A stretch of DNA of 64,000 bases from Cordilura impudica (GCA_963682025.1 OY821518.1:37156059-37220058), one strand, 5' to 3'. Positions 47,563-59,224 are shown, counted from the first letter of the stretch. Translations and numbers: made by a program. The notes: generated by a model not told the origin, from the sequence alone.

Positions 47563-47890
47563 CTAGCAGATTCCAGCCCTAGAAATTCGAGCGCAAATTC
47601 TAGAAAATTTTGTTTTGTCATTAAAGACCATAAAAGTATGCTAACCGATTATAGCCAATTCACAAATCAACACAAAAAACAAATTCATTTTTATTACAGA
47701 CCATTAAATTTAATTTAATTTAATTTTAGTTTTAATTTAACACACACGTAGCATTGTATAATTTTATTTATGTGTTAGTAGCAACATTAAATGCAATTTA
47801 CTCAAAATAAAAGAAAAAATTTAAAAATTTGTAAATCTGCAAATCGGCTAAAAAGAAATACCTTTCAAATAATATACGTTTGGACAAAAT
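47563..47890 (-). mobile_element. Helitron-C copy, 5' end lost
   Basis: CTAGCAGATTCCAGCCCTAG at the minus-strand 3' end, then CCATAAAAGTATGCTAACCG and CAAATAATATACGTTTGGAC. It breaks off at AAAATCGG before the TCTATAAT start. Confidence 0.7.
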
Positions 47891-47939
47891 CGGCCTAGAC
47901 CTACGATAATTTGCCAATTGTTTAATTCATCACAGGGTT

Positions 47940-48198
47940 TTTCATAAAGAATTTTTGCAAACACATTAGCAAATTTAATAAACACACATGCACAGAGCAT
48001 TGTATAATTTTATGTATGTGTTAGTTGCAACTTTAAATGCATTTTACTCCTAAAAAGTTAAAAAATTTTAAAATCTGTAAATCTGGTGGATAGCAAAAAA
48101 GAAATTCCTTTCAAATGAGGTACGCTTTGTCAAAATCGGGGTAAAACTGACAAAGTTACATTGGTCACAAGATATCGCCTTGCCTATTAATTTTATAG
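47940..48198 (-). mobile_element. Helitron-C copy, 3' end lost
   Basis: Carries AACACACATGCACAGAGCAT, TTATGTATGTGTTAGTTGCA, GGGGTAAAACTGACAAAGTT and CCTTGCCTATTAATTTTATA (minus-strand start). It lacks the hairpin and CTAG end. Confidence 0.65.
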
Positions 48199-48391
48199 CA
48201 AATATTATATGGCAGTATAACGTATATATATAAACGGTATATACGGTAAAATAATTTAGAAAAATTTAGGATGAATGTTATCAACCCCAACAGCATTAGA
48301 TTCAGTTGCCTGACAGTTTTGAAATACAACTTATCTGTGTATACAACAAAAACAGAATGAGTTGGATTGAAGGGCTAAAATTTATCTTTGA

Positions 48392-48628
48392 TCATAAAAG
48401 TTAATATGTGAAGTACCATTAGAGATCTCCGTGAAATATTTATTGATTTTATCTACATCTATTTCATTAGACACTATTAACGATGATTTTCCATTCCCAA
48501 TTCCTCGTATAGTTCACCAAGTGTTCTTAGTACCACCTGCAGATGAAAAACGGCATGAATGGAATTCGGATTTTGCAGTTTTGATTATCCTGTTCACTTC
48601 TATTCGAGCATATACATATGCCTTATAA
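48392..48628 (-). pseudogene. Non-LTR retrotransposon relic (EN-RT linker)
   Basis: The minus-strand frame reads AYVYARIEVNRIIKTAKSEF, then a TKNTW.TIRGIGNGKSS block with one in-frame TGA, then EIDVDKINKYFTEIS. LINE ORF2 proteins typically have a K..A+..FY....s....W..i+.+g.gk segment followed by D.d.in.yF between endonuclease and reverse transcriptase. It is short and broken, so the clade cannot be named. The plus-strand frame at 48431-48628 is its shadow. Confidence 0.5.
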
Positions 48629-48714
48629 GGATTAGTGATTTTAAACATTTTCCAGCATATATATGCAAAATCCTTACGAAAAATAGCTAATTAAAATCTT
48701 TCTTTTAACTCATA

Positions 48715-49125
48715 CACTCTGTCTGTCTGTCTGTCTGCCACGAGGCAAGGCCATTCCCCCTCATCCAATTGATCTGAAACTTGGCCCATAGTCTTGTTGT
48801 GACTATAGATTAATTTGGGGGTAGTCACGCACAGTCACTCATAGTCACGCACAGTCAAGGAGTGACTTAAAACCCATTTTCCCTTATCCGATCGATCTGA
48901 AACTTGGTCGATAGACTTGCTGTGAAAAAAGATTAACTTCGACATGGTCACGCACAGTCATGCATAGTCACGCACAGTCATGCATAGTCACGGAGTGATT
49001 TAAACCCCATTCCCCTCATCCAATCAATCTGATACTTGGTCATTATACTTGTTTTGACTAAAGATTAATTTTTAAATAGTCATGCAAAGTCACGCACAGT
49101 CATGGAGAGATTCAAAACTCATATG
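48715..49125. repeat. ~125-bp tandem repeats with GTCACGCACA sub-repeats
   Basis: A (CTGT)n lead is followed by three units starting CCATTCCCC-like at about 48751, 48873 and 49006. Each carries a GATCTGAAACTTGG-like phrase and ends in a run of AGTCACGCAC and AGTCATGCAT decamers. A related partial unit lies at 27395-27475. It may be the interior of a Helitron-type element; no termini were found. Confidence 0.7.
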
Positions 49126-50428
49126 CACACGGAAAGAAAGAGTTTTAATAAAAACATTGTTTTTATGGGTTAGATTATTTTATTTCAATAAAACCACGGT
49201 TTCTTCTTGGTATTTATCTTAAAGTTCTAACCGGAGAAGAATTAACGGAAACCCTGCAACAATTTTTCTAGTAGATATTTCAGTTGATTATCAATTGAAA
49301 ATTTGTTGCAGGTCTGTAAAAAAACAGCTTAGAGACGTGCAGTTTGGAAATAATGTTCCTGCAATAACATTTTTATCCTGTACAAAACTCCAATGCTAAG
49401 AGGATGAAACTCTTCAAACAGAGTACCATACACATCAGTCTTCTATTACTATTTTCTAATATTCAATAAATTTCCCAAACCCCTAACAAAATTTTAGCAT
49501 ATCTATATATATTGTATTTCAATATTCAAATTTTACTAGAACTTTATAACACAATATATAAAAAAGTCAATAAAGCAGGCAGCACGTAATACAATTTTAT
49601 TTAATGTTTTGTTTATGTACTTTTCACACACATAAAAACTACTCATAAATGAATAAATTGGAAATATATACAAAAATAGACAACAACAAAAAAACACAAA
49701 ACTGATAGTTGTCAATTGAAAATAGCAAAATGCCCGAACTTCCAAAAAAAAAAAAAAAAAAAAAAAAATTAGCAGCAACAGCAACAAATCATACAACAAA
49801 AAATAACAAGTTGGCACAATGTTTTGAATATTTTATTTGTGGCGGCCCCCTTAGGCTACAATTTTATGTTTATTGTGAGAATTTAACATAACAGCAACAA
49901 TAGCAACAACAAGAACAAAGATAACAATAAATATTGTTTTATACAAATTATATTTATTGTTGCTCTTAACAGTTATTTTAGTTATTCTCTCACACAAATG
50001 ATAATAGTTATAACAACAACAATAATACAGGTGTTTTGTTTTTCGAAAAAGTTTTATATACAATATAATTTGCTAATAAACTTGTGCAAGTGAATTTGTT
50101 AAAAAAAATATATATATGTATATATACTATATGATTTTTTAACAGACAATGAAAAATATTTAAATGCAAACAAATATATAAACATGTGGTTTTTAAATAA
50201 ACATTTAAACACATGAGCGTATATACATTCGTATTTAAAAAAAAAAAAATAATATATTTTATTTAACTTTTAAGTATGTTATTTTTTATGTTTGTTTAAT
50301 GAATTTCATGTTATCACTAAATTAGCACCTGAACTTTTAAACAATCAGTTCACTATTACAAATACTGTTTAGCAGCAAAGTTTCCAGACAAGAAAAACTT
50401 TAAAGGATATACATATGTGCTGAGTATA
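49126..50428. other. Spacer with simple repeats
   Basis: Includes a 16-bp imperfect hairpin (CCTGCAACAATTTTTC at about 49253 with GAAAATTTGTTGCAGG at about 49300), an A run at 49745-49768 and an AACAAC-rich tract at 49890-49930. No gene recognised. Confidence 0.5.
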
Positions 50429-50617
50429 TCTATAATATTAATAGGCTATGCGATTTCTTGTGACCGATATTTTTTTTACCGTTTTATCCCGATTTTGACT
50501 AAACGTATGTTATTTAAAAGATTTACAGATTTTAAAAATTTTCTTTTATTTTGAGTAAATTGCATTTAAAGTTGCTACTAACACATACATAAAATTATAC
50601 ATATGCTACGTGTGTTT
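50429..50617 (+). mobile_element. Helitron-C 5' half
   Basis: A|TCTATAATATTAATAGGCTA at the start, then GTTTTATCCCGATTTTGACT and CTACTAACACATACATAAAA. It stops at CTACGTGTGTTTTATT. Confidence 0.72.
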
Positions 50618-51199
50618 TATTCAATTTCAATTTCAAAATATCATCTTTATTTCATTTAATTTTATATATACATATTTACAGAGTTTGAGATATTATTCAA
50701 TATATTACAACAAATGAGATCAGTAAATTCTTTATAATGTTTTATATAGTGTATATTTGATATTTTAAAGGAAATTAGGGAAAACCTTTATCTGATTCTA
50801 AATCTAATTCTAAAACTATTAAATTTCAAACACTATTAGAAAAGCAGTATATATAAATGGTTTACTTTGTAAACAATTTTATACATATAGTTTTCAGTTT
50901 GGTGATTTTTACTAAATATTTATATTGAGAATTCTCTACATGCTCTTATCAGAGGGTAAGTAGAATGCGTGTTAGAGTGAAAATAGTTTTGGCTAGACCT
51001 ATAAATTCAAACATTTTATTGGAATCAACTCAATTAGCAAATATGTCCCATCGAGGTTTCGAACCTAGAAACCGCTCTATACATACTCATTTCTCTACAA
51101 GCAACAATACTTTTTTGGACTTATTTTTTTAAGCAATATTTTTAATGTGTTACTTTATAATCAAATTTCAGCTTTATGTTTTTCCAAACATGAATTAAT
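50618..51199. other. Spacer with one tRNA B-box-like motif
   Basis: The minus strand at about 51053-51063 reads GGTTCGAAACC followed by TCGATGGGAC. No complete cloverleaf could be drawn. Confidence 0.3.
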
Positions 51200-51465
51200 T
51201 ATACCCTATATCACTATGGATCAGGGTATAATGACTTAGTGCTGATAATTGTAACTAACAAAAATATTTGCCATAGACCAATCTTTTATTATACCGATCG
51301 ACTCGGAATCACTTTCTGAGTCTATTTAGCGATGCTCGTCCGTCCGTCTGTCCATCTGTCCGTGTGTGTGTCCATGTAAATCTTCTAATTAGAATACAGG
51401 TTGCAAATACATTGTACAGGCAATTATATAGTCGGTCAGGAGCGACAATAATTTTCTTACTTTTG
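51200..51465 (+). mobile_element. HINE-A internal-deletion derivative (~266 bp)
   Basis: Starts TATACCCTATATCACTATGG and has the TTATACCGATCGACTC and TCCGTCCGTCTGTCC blocks. It then jumps to ATAGTCGGTCAGGAGCGACA and AATTTTCTTAC. Both ends are present and the middle ~500 bp is missing. Confidence 0.72.
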
Positions 51466-52419
51466 TTTCTTGTTTTACAATAAAAAAATAAACAAAATAA
51501 ACCTTATTTTTCTGATTTTTTAGTAATCCTTTCCCTTAAAAATTGTGTAAATTATCTTATTTTCTTAGCTATAGTACTAAAACCTCAATACCAGAATTTT
51601 TTTAGCAAATTAATTATTTTAAAACTCTGTCTTCATTTTAAACACACATACAATACAACATGTGAGCTTGTGTAAATTATTTATAACTCATACCTCGCTT
51701 TTCAGCCGGCTTAAAATGTTATTCATTTTTTGCCTACCACATTTTGTTGAACACGTCACTGTAGAATATATTTTTTTTAATCGGTATTGGTAAAGGTTAA
51801 AAAATAACAGCAAAAATATTTGTTCACTTAATTATCACTAGGATGTGAAAATTAATCATATCACAACGAAAGAGACAAAAAAACAACATAAATTAATTTT
51901 AATTTTGTTTCGTACAGTTTGAGTACATAAATAATTATTGTTTAAATAATTCCGTATTTATTCATGTTTTATAAGGGCGTTTAACAATATATATTTGGCT
52001 TATTCCATGTCATACCCCAGTAAAGATGAAGTAGCATTAAGGCTGACCGTCAAAATTGTTGTTGACAAGACTAAAGCTGTCTATTTTGTTAACGATGTTT
52101 TCTTTTTTTTTTGAAAATTTCCAGAAAATATTAAACACGTATTTCAGAGATTTAAAGTCAATTACTTTTGAAGATAAAACGCATCTATGATTATGGCGGT
52201 CGAAATGGATTTATTTTCTGGTTTATTGTGACAAAATATTATCACAAAAATTTTTTAAAATGCTTTAAATTATTCTGTTTTTTAACACAAATTGCCACGA
52301 AACAAAAAACCAAGTTATCCAATACGAATAGCAACTGGAGTAACTGCACAATATATCGATATTTGCTGAATTCTCATATTTAAGAAAAGTTCTTGTAAAC
52401 AACATCCGAATATTTTTAT
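51466..52419. other. Spacer, nothing recognised
   Basis: Short frames only (e.g. 52168-52383) without recognisable features. Confidence 0.5.
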
Positions 52420-52745
52420 CCTATACCGCTCATTGGTTAGGGTATAATGAGTCACTTTCTGAGTCGGATAATTGATGTCCCTCAATCCTTCCGTCTGTCT
52501 GTGTATCCATGTAATCGAACTACAGGTCGCAAATATAACTATAGGGCATTGGAAGATCGCTATTGAAATGAGTAAAATTCGGTGCATGTTCAGATTCAGC
52601 CCCGTTCAAAAAACCCTATGAGATCGATTTAAGTTGCCGTAAGATCGTGATTATCATATAGTTTGTTATATATCTGTTGATTACATCTATTAATCAATTA
52701 GTAGGTACTCCAAAAATATATTCTGTCACACCATTTTTACTCACA
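52420..52745 (+). mobile_element. HINE-A, 5' part, diverged
   Basis: CCTATACCGCTCATTGGTTA, GGGTATAATGAGTCACTTTC, CCGTCTGTCTGTGTATCCAT and ATGAGATCGATTTAAGTTGC match the family. The hairpin end is absent. Confidence 0.6.
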
Positions 52746-52807
52746 GTCGCCAAATAAGTTTTCAAAAAAAATATTGCATGTGGTTTTGAGATATACATAT
52801 GTAAGTA

Positions 52808-54408
52808 AATGAAATGAAATGAAATGAAATGAAATGAAATGAAATGAAATGAAATGAAATGAAATGAAATGAAATGAAATGAAATGAAATGAAATGAAAT
52901 TAAATGAAATGAAATGAAATGAGATGAAATGAAATAAAATGAAATAAAATAGAATGAAATGAAATGAAATGAAATAAAATAAAATAAAATGAAATAAAAT
53001 GAAATAAAATGAAATAAAATGAAATAAAATGAAATAAAATGAAATAAAATAAAATAAAATAAAATAAAATAAAATAAAATGAAATGAAATGAAATGAAAT
53101 GAAATGAAATGAAATGAAATGAAATGAAATGAAATAAAATGAAATGAAATGAAATGAAATGAAATGAAATGAAATGAAATGAAATGAAATGAAATGAAAT
53201 GAAATGAAATGAAATGAAATAAAATAAAATGAAATAAAATAAAATAAAATGAAATGAAATAAAATGAAATGAAATGAAATGAAATGAAATGAAATGAAAT
53301 GAAATGAAATGAAATGAAATGAAATGAAATGAAATGAAATGAAATGAAATGAAATGAAATGAAATGAAATAAAATAAAATAAAATGAAACGAAATGAAAT
53401 GAAATGAAAAGAAATGAAATGAAATGAAATGAAATGAAATGAAAAGAAAAGATATGAAATGAAATGAAATGAAAAGATAAGATATGAAATGAAATGAAAT
53501 GAAATGAAATGAAATGAAATGAAATGAAATGAAATGAAACTAAATGAAATGAAATGAAATGAAATGAAATGAAATGAAATGAAATGAAATGAAATGAAAT
53601 GATAGGAAATGATATGAAATGAAAAGAAATGAAATGGAATGAAATGAAATGAAATGAAATGAAATGAAATGAAATGAAATGAAATGAAATGAAATGAAAT
53701 GAAATGAAATGAAATGAAATGAAATGAAATGAAATGAAATGAAATGAAATGAAATGAAATGAAATGAAATGAAATGAAATGAAATGAAATGAAATGAAAT
53801 GAAATGAAATGAAATGAAATGGAAATAAATGAAATGAAATGAAATGAAATGAAATGAAATGAAATGAAATGAAATGAAATGAAATGAAATGAAATGAAAT
53901 GAAATGAAATGAAATGAAATGAAATGAAATGAAATGAAATGAAATGAAAAGAAAAGAAAAGAAAAGAAAAGAATAGAAAAGAAAAGAAAAGAAAAGAAAA
54001 GAAAAGAAAAGAAAAGAAAAGAAAAGAAAAGAAAAGAAAAGAAAAGAAAAGAAAAGAAAAGAAAAGAAAAGAAAAGAAAAGAAATGAAATGAAATGAAAT
54101 GAAATGATAGGAAATGATATGAAATGAAATGAAATGAAATGAAATGAAATGAAATGAAATGAAATGAAATGAAATGAAATGAAATGAAATGAAATGAAAT
54201 GAAATGAAATGAAATGAAATGAAATGAAATGAAATGAAATGATAGGAAATGATATGAAATGAAATGAAATGAAATGAAATGAAATGAAATGAAATGAAAT
54301 GAAATGAAATGAAATGAAATGAAATGAAATGAAATGAAATGAAATGAAATGAAATGAAATGAAATGAAATGAAATGAAATGAATTGAAATGAAATGAAAT
54401 GAAATAAT
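52808..54408. repeat. (GAAAT)n pentanucleotide array, 1.6 kb
   Basis: About 320 pentamers, mostly GAAAT. AAAAT variants concentrate at 52934-53075, and a homogeneous GAAAA block lies at 53946-54083. The marker GATAGGAAATGATAT appears at 53601, 54106 and 54241. On the minus strand the array is open in frame and gives a meaningless FHFIS-repeat frame (319 codons at 53540-54499). Confidence 0.95.
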
Positions 54409-54610
54409 TGACTTCGCTAAGTTCTGTGGTTCTCAAAGAAATACAGCATCCAATATAAACTTTATCATTCCTGCAATATTTGTTTATCTTATTTGTCAAT
54501 GTAATAAAAATATTTTGTTATTAAATTAACTGAAAATTTATATGAAAACAATTTTAAAAACCGAACTATTACACTTTCAGTAGAATCCAAAGTATTTTCA
54601 ATACACTTTT

Positions 54611-55189
54611 AGGTTTGACCTGCGGTTAAAAAAAAATTTTTCGATCTTTTTATTCATAACTGACACCTAAACTTCTTCAAAAATAATGCTCTAAAGAAAT
54701 TTTTTAAAATCCGAAGCAATTTTGGAATTACAGACCTATATATGTATGTGTATATATATTTGTACGACAATATAGAAAATTCATGGAATAAAACTTTAAT
54801 GCGTTTTCCTCGAAATAATTTTTTTTCAAATTGGGGTGTCGTTTTTCTCGAGAACCAGAAATCGGATCAATATACGGCGAGCAGCGTTTTGTAGCTAATC
54901 ACGTGAGGCAGGTTGTTAACTAGGATAATTTAGCTAACTTTACTACCGAGGGAAGGTGGTAGACCAGGACCTGCATGACGTGATTACTAATAAAAAGCCG
55001 CCCAATTTCGTTATGACATCTGGTTTTCAAGAAAAACGACACCCCGTTTGCTTTCTCATATATACGAACCTTTTTTATCGCTCTGGGATGGGGGGATAAA
55101 TAACAACGTAAAAAAAATCCGAAAAACGCCTGAGCTACAGCACTTTTAAAAACCGTACTTTCTGTGGGCTTGAACTACAGGTCATACCT
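54611..55189. mobile_element. ~580-bp foldback element with nested inverted repeats
   Basis: The outer pair is AGGTTTGACCTGCGGTT (54611) with the reverse complement of AACTACAGGTCATACCT (55189). The middle pair is GGGGTGTCGTTTTTCTCGAG (54834) with its partner ending at 55045. The inner pair is GTAGCTAATCACGTGAGGCA (54892) with TGCATGACGTGATTACTAAT (54974). Three concentric pairs point to a decayed palindromic element without coding capacity. Confidence 0.55.
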
Positions 55190-55319
55190 TAAACACTAAG
55201 CACAAACTAACAAAACTGTAATTTATTATGATAATGTTTATGTAGCAAAAATTAACATTTTCTAATGCGTGTAAACATCTGTTGTAGCAACATGTTGAAT
55301 ACGCCATCATTGAAATACA

Positions 55320-55446
55320 TTGAAAAAGACGGACGGAAAATGCTAAATCGAATCTAGAAGTGATTCTGAGTCGATCGGTATATTAAGAGATGGGTTTAGG
55401 TCAAATATTTTTGGTATTTAATCATACATAGTTGTATAGGATAAAA
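55320..55446 (-). mobile_element. HINE-A 5' remnant
   Basis: GACGGACGGAAAATGCTAAA, TGATTCTGAGTCGATCGGTA, GATGGGTTTAGGTCAAATAT and a worn GTTGTATAGGATAAAA terminus. Confidence 0.55.
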
Positions 55447-55820
55447 AAATAGTTTTAAAAGAGGTCTTCACCAATTTTCCTCTACGCTGCTTAGTTTTCA
55501 ACCTTTTGCTGCTTTATAATCAATCATACATATGCGTATATATATATACGTATAGCTTTACACATTCATCGAATCAGCGAGTCAGTGATGAGCATAACTA
55601 TATATTAGGATAATGATTAATTAATAAAAAAAAAATCATGTGAGTCCCATCACAGGGGAGAAGTATAAACATCTAGTAATTAAAGACTTTATATGGCACT
55701 TTTTAAAATCAAACATAAAGCGTCATCTCTGTGTCACTTATAGCAAACAACTGCAGAAGCTCCAATATAAAAATATTTTTTATTTAAACTGGTTAATTTC
55801 TAAATTTCATTTTTCATATT
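55447..55820. other. Spacer, nothing recognised
   Basis: No frame or repeat partner, apart from a weak TATAGCAAACAACTGCAG echo of family E at about 55738. Confidence 0.4.
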
Positions 55821-56349
55821 TATACCCTCCAAACCTCAGTGGTTTATAGGTTTGTCATTCCGTTTGTAACGCACCGAAATAAATTCTTGAGACCCCAAAA
55901 ATATATATTTTCTTGATCCTTACAACAAGGGAAGTTGATTTACCGATGACCGTCTGTCCGTCTGTCTGTGGAAATCACGATCACGCCGTCAAAATCTAAG
56001 CTGGACCGCTCGTTTTTGTATAAAATCGTTTACTAACATCCCAAAGGAGTTGCTATTTAAAATCGTCAAAATCGGTCAAAGGGTTCACGAGCTATGAATG
56101 AAACTTTGAAAAAACTCTTGAAAAAATAAAATTTTTCAGTGTGTTTGTTGTTTTTCTTAAGATATGTTGTATATGTTGTAATTCTTCCTATTGTTGAAGT
56201 CATTACAGTTGTGGGTATATTAATACTGCACGTGTCACATTGGCCTAAGCAAGTTTTATTTTACCACATATTTTTTATCATTAAAATTAAATATTAAAAA
56301 TTAAAAATTAATTAAAATAAAATATGGAAAACGAAAAATGAAAAATGAA

Positions 56350-56402
<53 letters not shown>

Positions 56403-56979
56403 GAAAAATGAAAAATTGAAAATCGAAAATGGAAAATGGAAAATGCGAAATGAGAAATGGAAAATGAAATATGGAAAATGAGAAATGGAAAATGAAAATT
56501 GAAAAATGGAAAATGGAAAATGGGAAATGAAAAATGGAAATTGGAAAATGAAAAATGCAAAATGGAAAATGAAAAATTAAAAATGGAAAATGAAAAAATG
56601 AAAAAATGAAAAATTAAAAATGAAAAATGAAAAACTGGAAAATGGAAAATAAAAATTGAAAAATAGAAAATGGTAAATGGAAAATGAAAAATGGAAATTG
56701 GAAAATGAAAAATGAAAAATTAAAAATGAAAAATGAAAAAATGGAAAATGAAAAAAAGGAAAATAAAAAAGTAAAAATGAAAAATGAAAAACTGGAAAAT
56801 GAAAAAATGGAAAATGGAATATGGAAAATAAAAAATGAAAAATAAAAAAAAATGGAAAATTAAAAATTAAAATTGAAAAATGGAAAATGAAAACTGGAAA
56901 ATGAAAAACTGAAAACGGAAAACGAAAAATTAAAAATGGAAAATTAAAAATGAAAAATTAAAATTGGAAAATGGAAACT

Positions 56980-57016
<37 letters not shown>

Positions 57017-57996
57017 AAATGAAAAATGATAAATGGAAAATGAAAAATGGAAATTGGAAAATGAAAAATGCAAAATGAAGAGTGGAAAATGGAACATGAA
57101 AAATGAAAAATGTTAAATGAAAAATGGAAAATGAAAATTGAAAAATGGAAAATGGGAAATGAAAAATGGAAATTGGAAAATGAAAAATGCAAAATGGAAA
57201 ATGAAAAATGAAAAAATGGAAAATTAAAAATTAAAAATGAAAAATGAAAAACTGGAAAATGGAAAATGAAAAAATGGAAAATGGAATATGGAAAATAAAA
57301 AATGAAAAATAAAAAAAAATGGAAAATTAAAAATTAAAATTGAAAAATGGAAAATGGAAAATGAAAAACTGAAAACGGAAAACGGAAAACGAAAAATTAA
57401 AAATGGAAAATGAAAATTAAAAATGAAAAATGAAAATTGGAAAATGGAAAATGGAAAATGAAAAATGATAAATGGTAAATGAAAAATGGAAAGTGAAAAA
57501 TGGAAAATGGAAAGTGAAAAATGGAAAATGAAAAATGAAAAACGGAAAATGGAAAATGAAAAATAGAAAATGAAAAATTTAAAATTAAAAATGGCAAATG
57601 GAAAATGAAAAATTAAAAATGGAATATAAAAAATGGAAAGTGGAATATGGAAAATGAAAAATGGAAAATGAAAAATGAAAATATAAAAATGAAAAATGGA
57701 AAATGGAAAACGGAAAATGAAAAATTAAAAATGGAAAATGGAAAATAAAAAATGAAAATTGAAAAATGAAAAATGAAAAATGGAAAATGAAAAATCGAAA
57801 ATGGAAAATGAAATATGAAAAGTGGAAAATGGAAAATTAAAAATGAGAAATTTAAAATGAAAAACTAAAACTGGAAAACGAAAGATGAAAATTGAAAAGT
57901 GAAAAATGGAGTATGATAAAAAATAATAAAAATTGAAAATGAAAAAGGTGGAGGGTATCAAAGATTCGGCCCAGCCGAATTTAACACTCTTACTTG
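55821..57996 (+). mobile_element. HINE-B, complete copy with large internal array (2.2 kb)
   Basis: It starts T|TATACCCTCCAAACCTCAG. Family blocks follow: TTGTCATTCCGTTTG, GATCCTTACAACAAGG, CCGTCTGTCCGTCTGTCTGT and AATCGTCAAAATCGGTC. A 1.65-kb A-rich array comes next. The end is GTGGAGGGTATCAAAGATTC, hairpin TTCGGCCCAGCCGAA, TTTAACACTCTTACTTG|TTT. The 5' TATACCCTCCA and the 3' TGGAGGGTATC form the subterminal inverted pair. Central tandem repeats are a known feature of Helentron-associated elements; this array is very large. Confidence 0.82.
56277..57945. repeat. A-rich array (AAAATGGAAAATGAAAAATG units) inside HINE-B
   Basis: Built from 7-10 bp words (AAAATGG, AAAATGA, AAATTGG). Block duplications are visible: GGAAATTGGAAAATGAAAAA at about 56536, 57049 and 57168, and CTGAAAACGGAAAACG-containing blocks at about 56910 and 57367 (about 460 bp apart). 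The Phe/His-rich minus-strand frames of 66-82 codons here are artefacts. Confidence 0.85.
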
Positions 57997-58262
57997 TTTA
58001 TTTTTCATCTTTCATTTCTAAGCTTTAATTTTAAATTTTTAGTTTTTAATTCTTAATTTTTTATTTTTCATTTTTATTTTTCATTTTTTATTTTTCGGTT
58101 TTAATTTTTTATTTTTCATTTTTAATTTTTTATTTTTCCTTTTTTTATGTTTCATATTTTATATTTCATTTTTCATTTGTCATTTTTAATTTTTTATTCT
58201 TCATTTTTGATTTTTTATTTTTCATTTTTCATTTTTTATTTTTCATTTTTTATTTCCCATTT
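57997..58262. repeat. T-rich array (TTTTTCATTTTTAATTTTT)
   Basis: The same kind of words as the neighbouring A-rich array but in the opposite orientation. It lies between the end of HINE-B (57996) and the start of HINE-A copy 13 (58264). Confidence 0.8.
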
Positions 58263-58263
58263 T

Positions 58264-59034
58264 TATACCCTATACCACTATGTGGTTTGGGTATAATGAC
58301 TTTGTGCTGCTGTTTGTAACAACCAAAAATATTTGACCTAGATCCATCTTTAATTATACCGATCGAATCAGAATCACTTTTTGAGTTGATTTAACAATGT
58401 CCGTCCGTCCGTCTGTGTGTCCATGTAAACCTTGTAATCAAACTGCAGGTCGCAAATATAAATATATTTGATGAAATTTGGTATATAAGGTTTTATCGGC
58501 CATGGAATGAACGCTATTGAAATTTGTGAGAATCGGTCCATGTTCAGACCTAGCCCCCATACAAATTACCCCTATGAAATCGACATAAATTGCCATAAGA
58601 TCCAAATTGTCATATAGATCTTACTCAAATTGGGTTTTGTATGCGTTCATTACGTCCATTAATGAGTAATCCAAAAATGATCCCTTTGGCCCCATATAGG
58701 GCTGCTTCCCGATCTTCACTTAAATCTATTAAAAAACAAAAATATTGCACTGATTCTTCTCAGATTTGGTTTGTATATATTTTTGCAAAATACAAGAGAC
58801 TTTTCCAAACATGATCAGGATCGGTCCATTTTTGGACCTAGTCCCCATATAGATATAGCATCCGATATGAACTTTTTCATATCTGCAGCCAAAAAAATTA
58901 ATAAAAATCCCACTCAAATTTGGGTTTTGCTTAATTTCTATGTCCAGTTAGTTGGGCCTAAGAGATAGGGTTTCTAAACGCATGGTATAGGGTATCGTAT
59001 AGTCGGTCTAGACCGACTACACTTTTCTTACTTG
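58264..59034 (+). mobile_element. HINE-A copy 13, complete (771 bp)
   Basis: T|TATACCCTATACCACTATGT start, TCCGTCCGTCCGTCTGTGTG, TGGTATAGGGTATCG, the perfect palindrome TAGTCGGTCTAGACCGACTA and CTTACTTG|TTCATTTT. It inserted at TT within the T-rich array: TTTT on the left, TTCATTTT on the right. Confidence 0.88.
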
Positions 59035-59039
59035 TTCAT

Positions 59040-59178
59040 TTTGGAAATATAATGTAGAAAACATTACCATCATAAGTCATACCGATTTTGTGTTACGCCT
59101 GACTTCTTATGCTGTTTTTATAATTGTATTGTTAAAAAGTTTTTAACGCCCTGCGAGTATAGATGTTTGCACATCCAA
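59040..59178 (-). mobile_element. Family E copy 3, left part only
   Basis: The minus strand reads ATGTGCAAACATCTATACTC, GCAGGGCGTTAAAAACTTTT and CGGTATGACTTATGATGG. The array and right end are absent. Confidence 0.55.
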
Positions 59179-59224
59179 ACTTAAAAAAAATTTATTATAA
59201 CTTTCTAAGAAAGTGAGGTTAGGT

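Noticed and set aside
48431..48628. 65-codon plus-strand frame
   Set aside because: The opposite strand carries the LINE-like pattern, so this is its shadow.
51040..51120. Possible tRNA or tRNA-derived SINE (GGTTCGAAACC box)
   Set aside because: No acceptor-stem partner for GATGGGAC at the expected distance, and no clear A box or anticodon arm.
53540..54499. 319-codon minus-strand open frame of FHFIS repeats
   Set aside because: It is the (GAAAT)n microsatellite read in an open frame; there is no codon bias or domain.
56312..57961. Several Phe/His/Ser-rich minus-strand frames of 66-82 codons
   Set aside because: All lie in the A-rich array inside HINE-B and arise from its repeat words.
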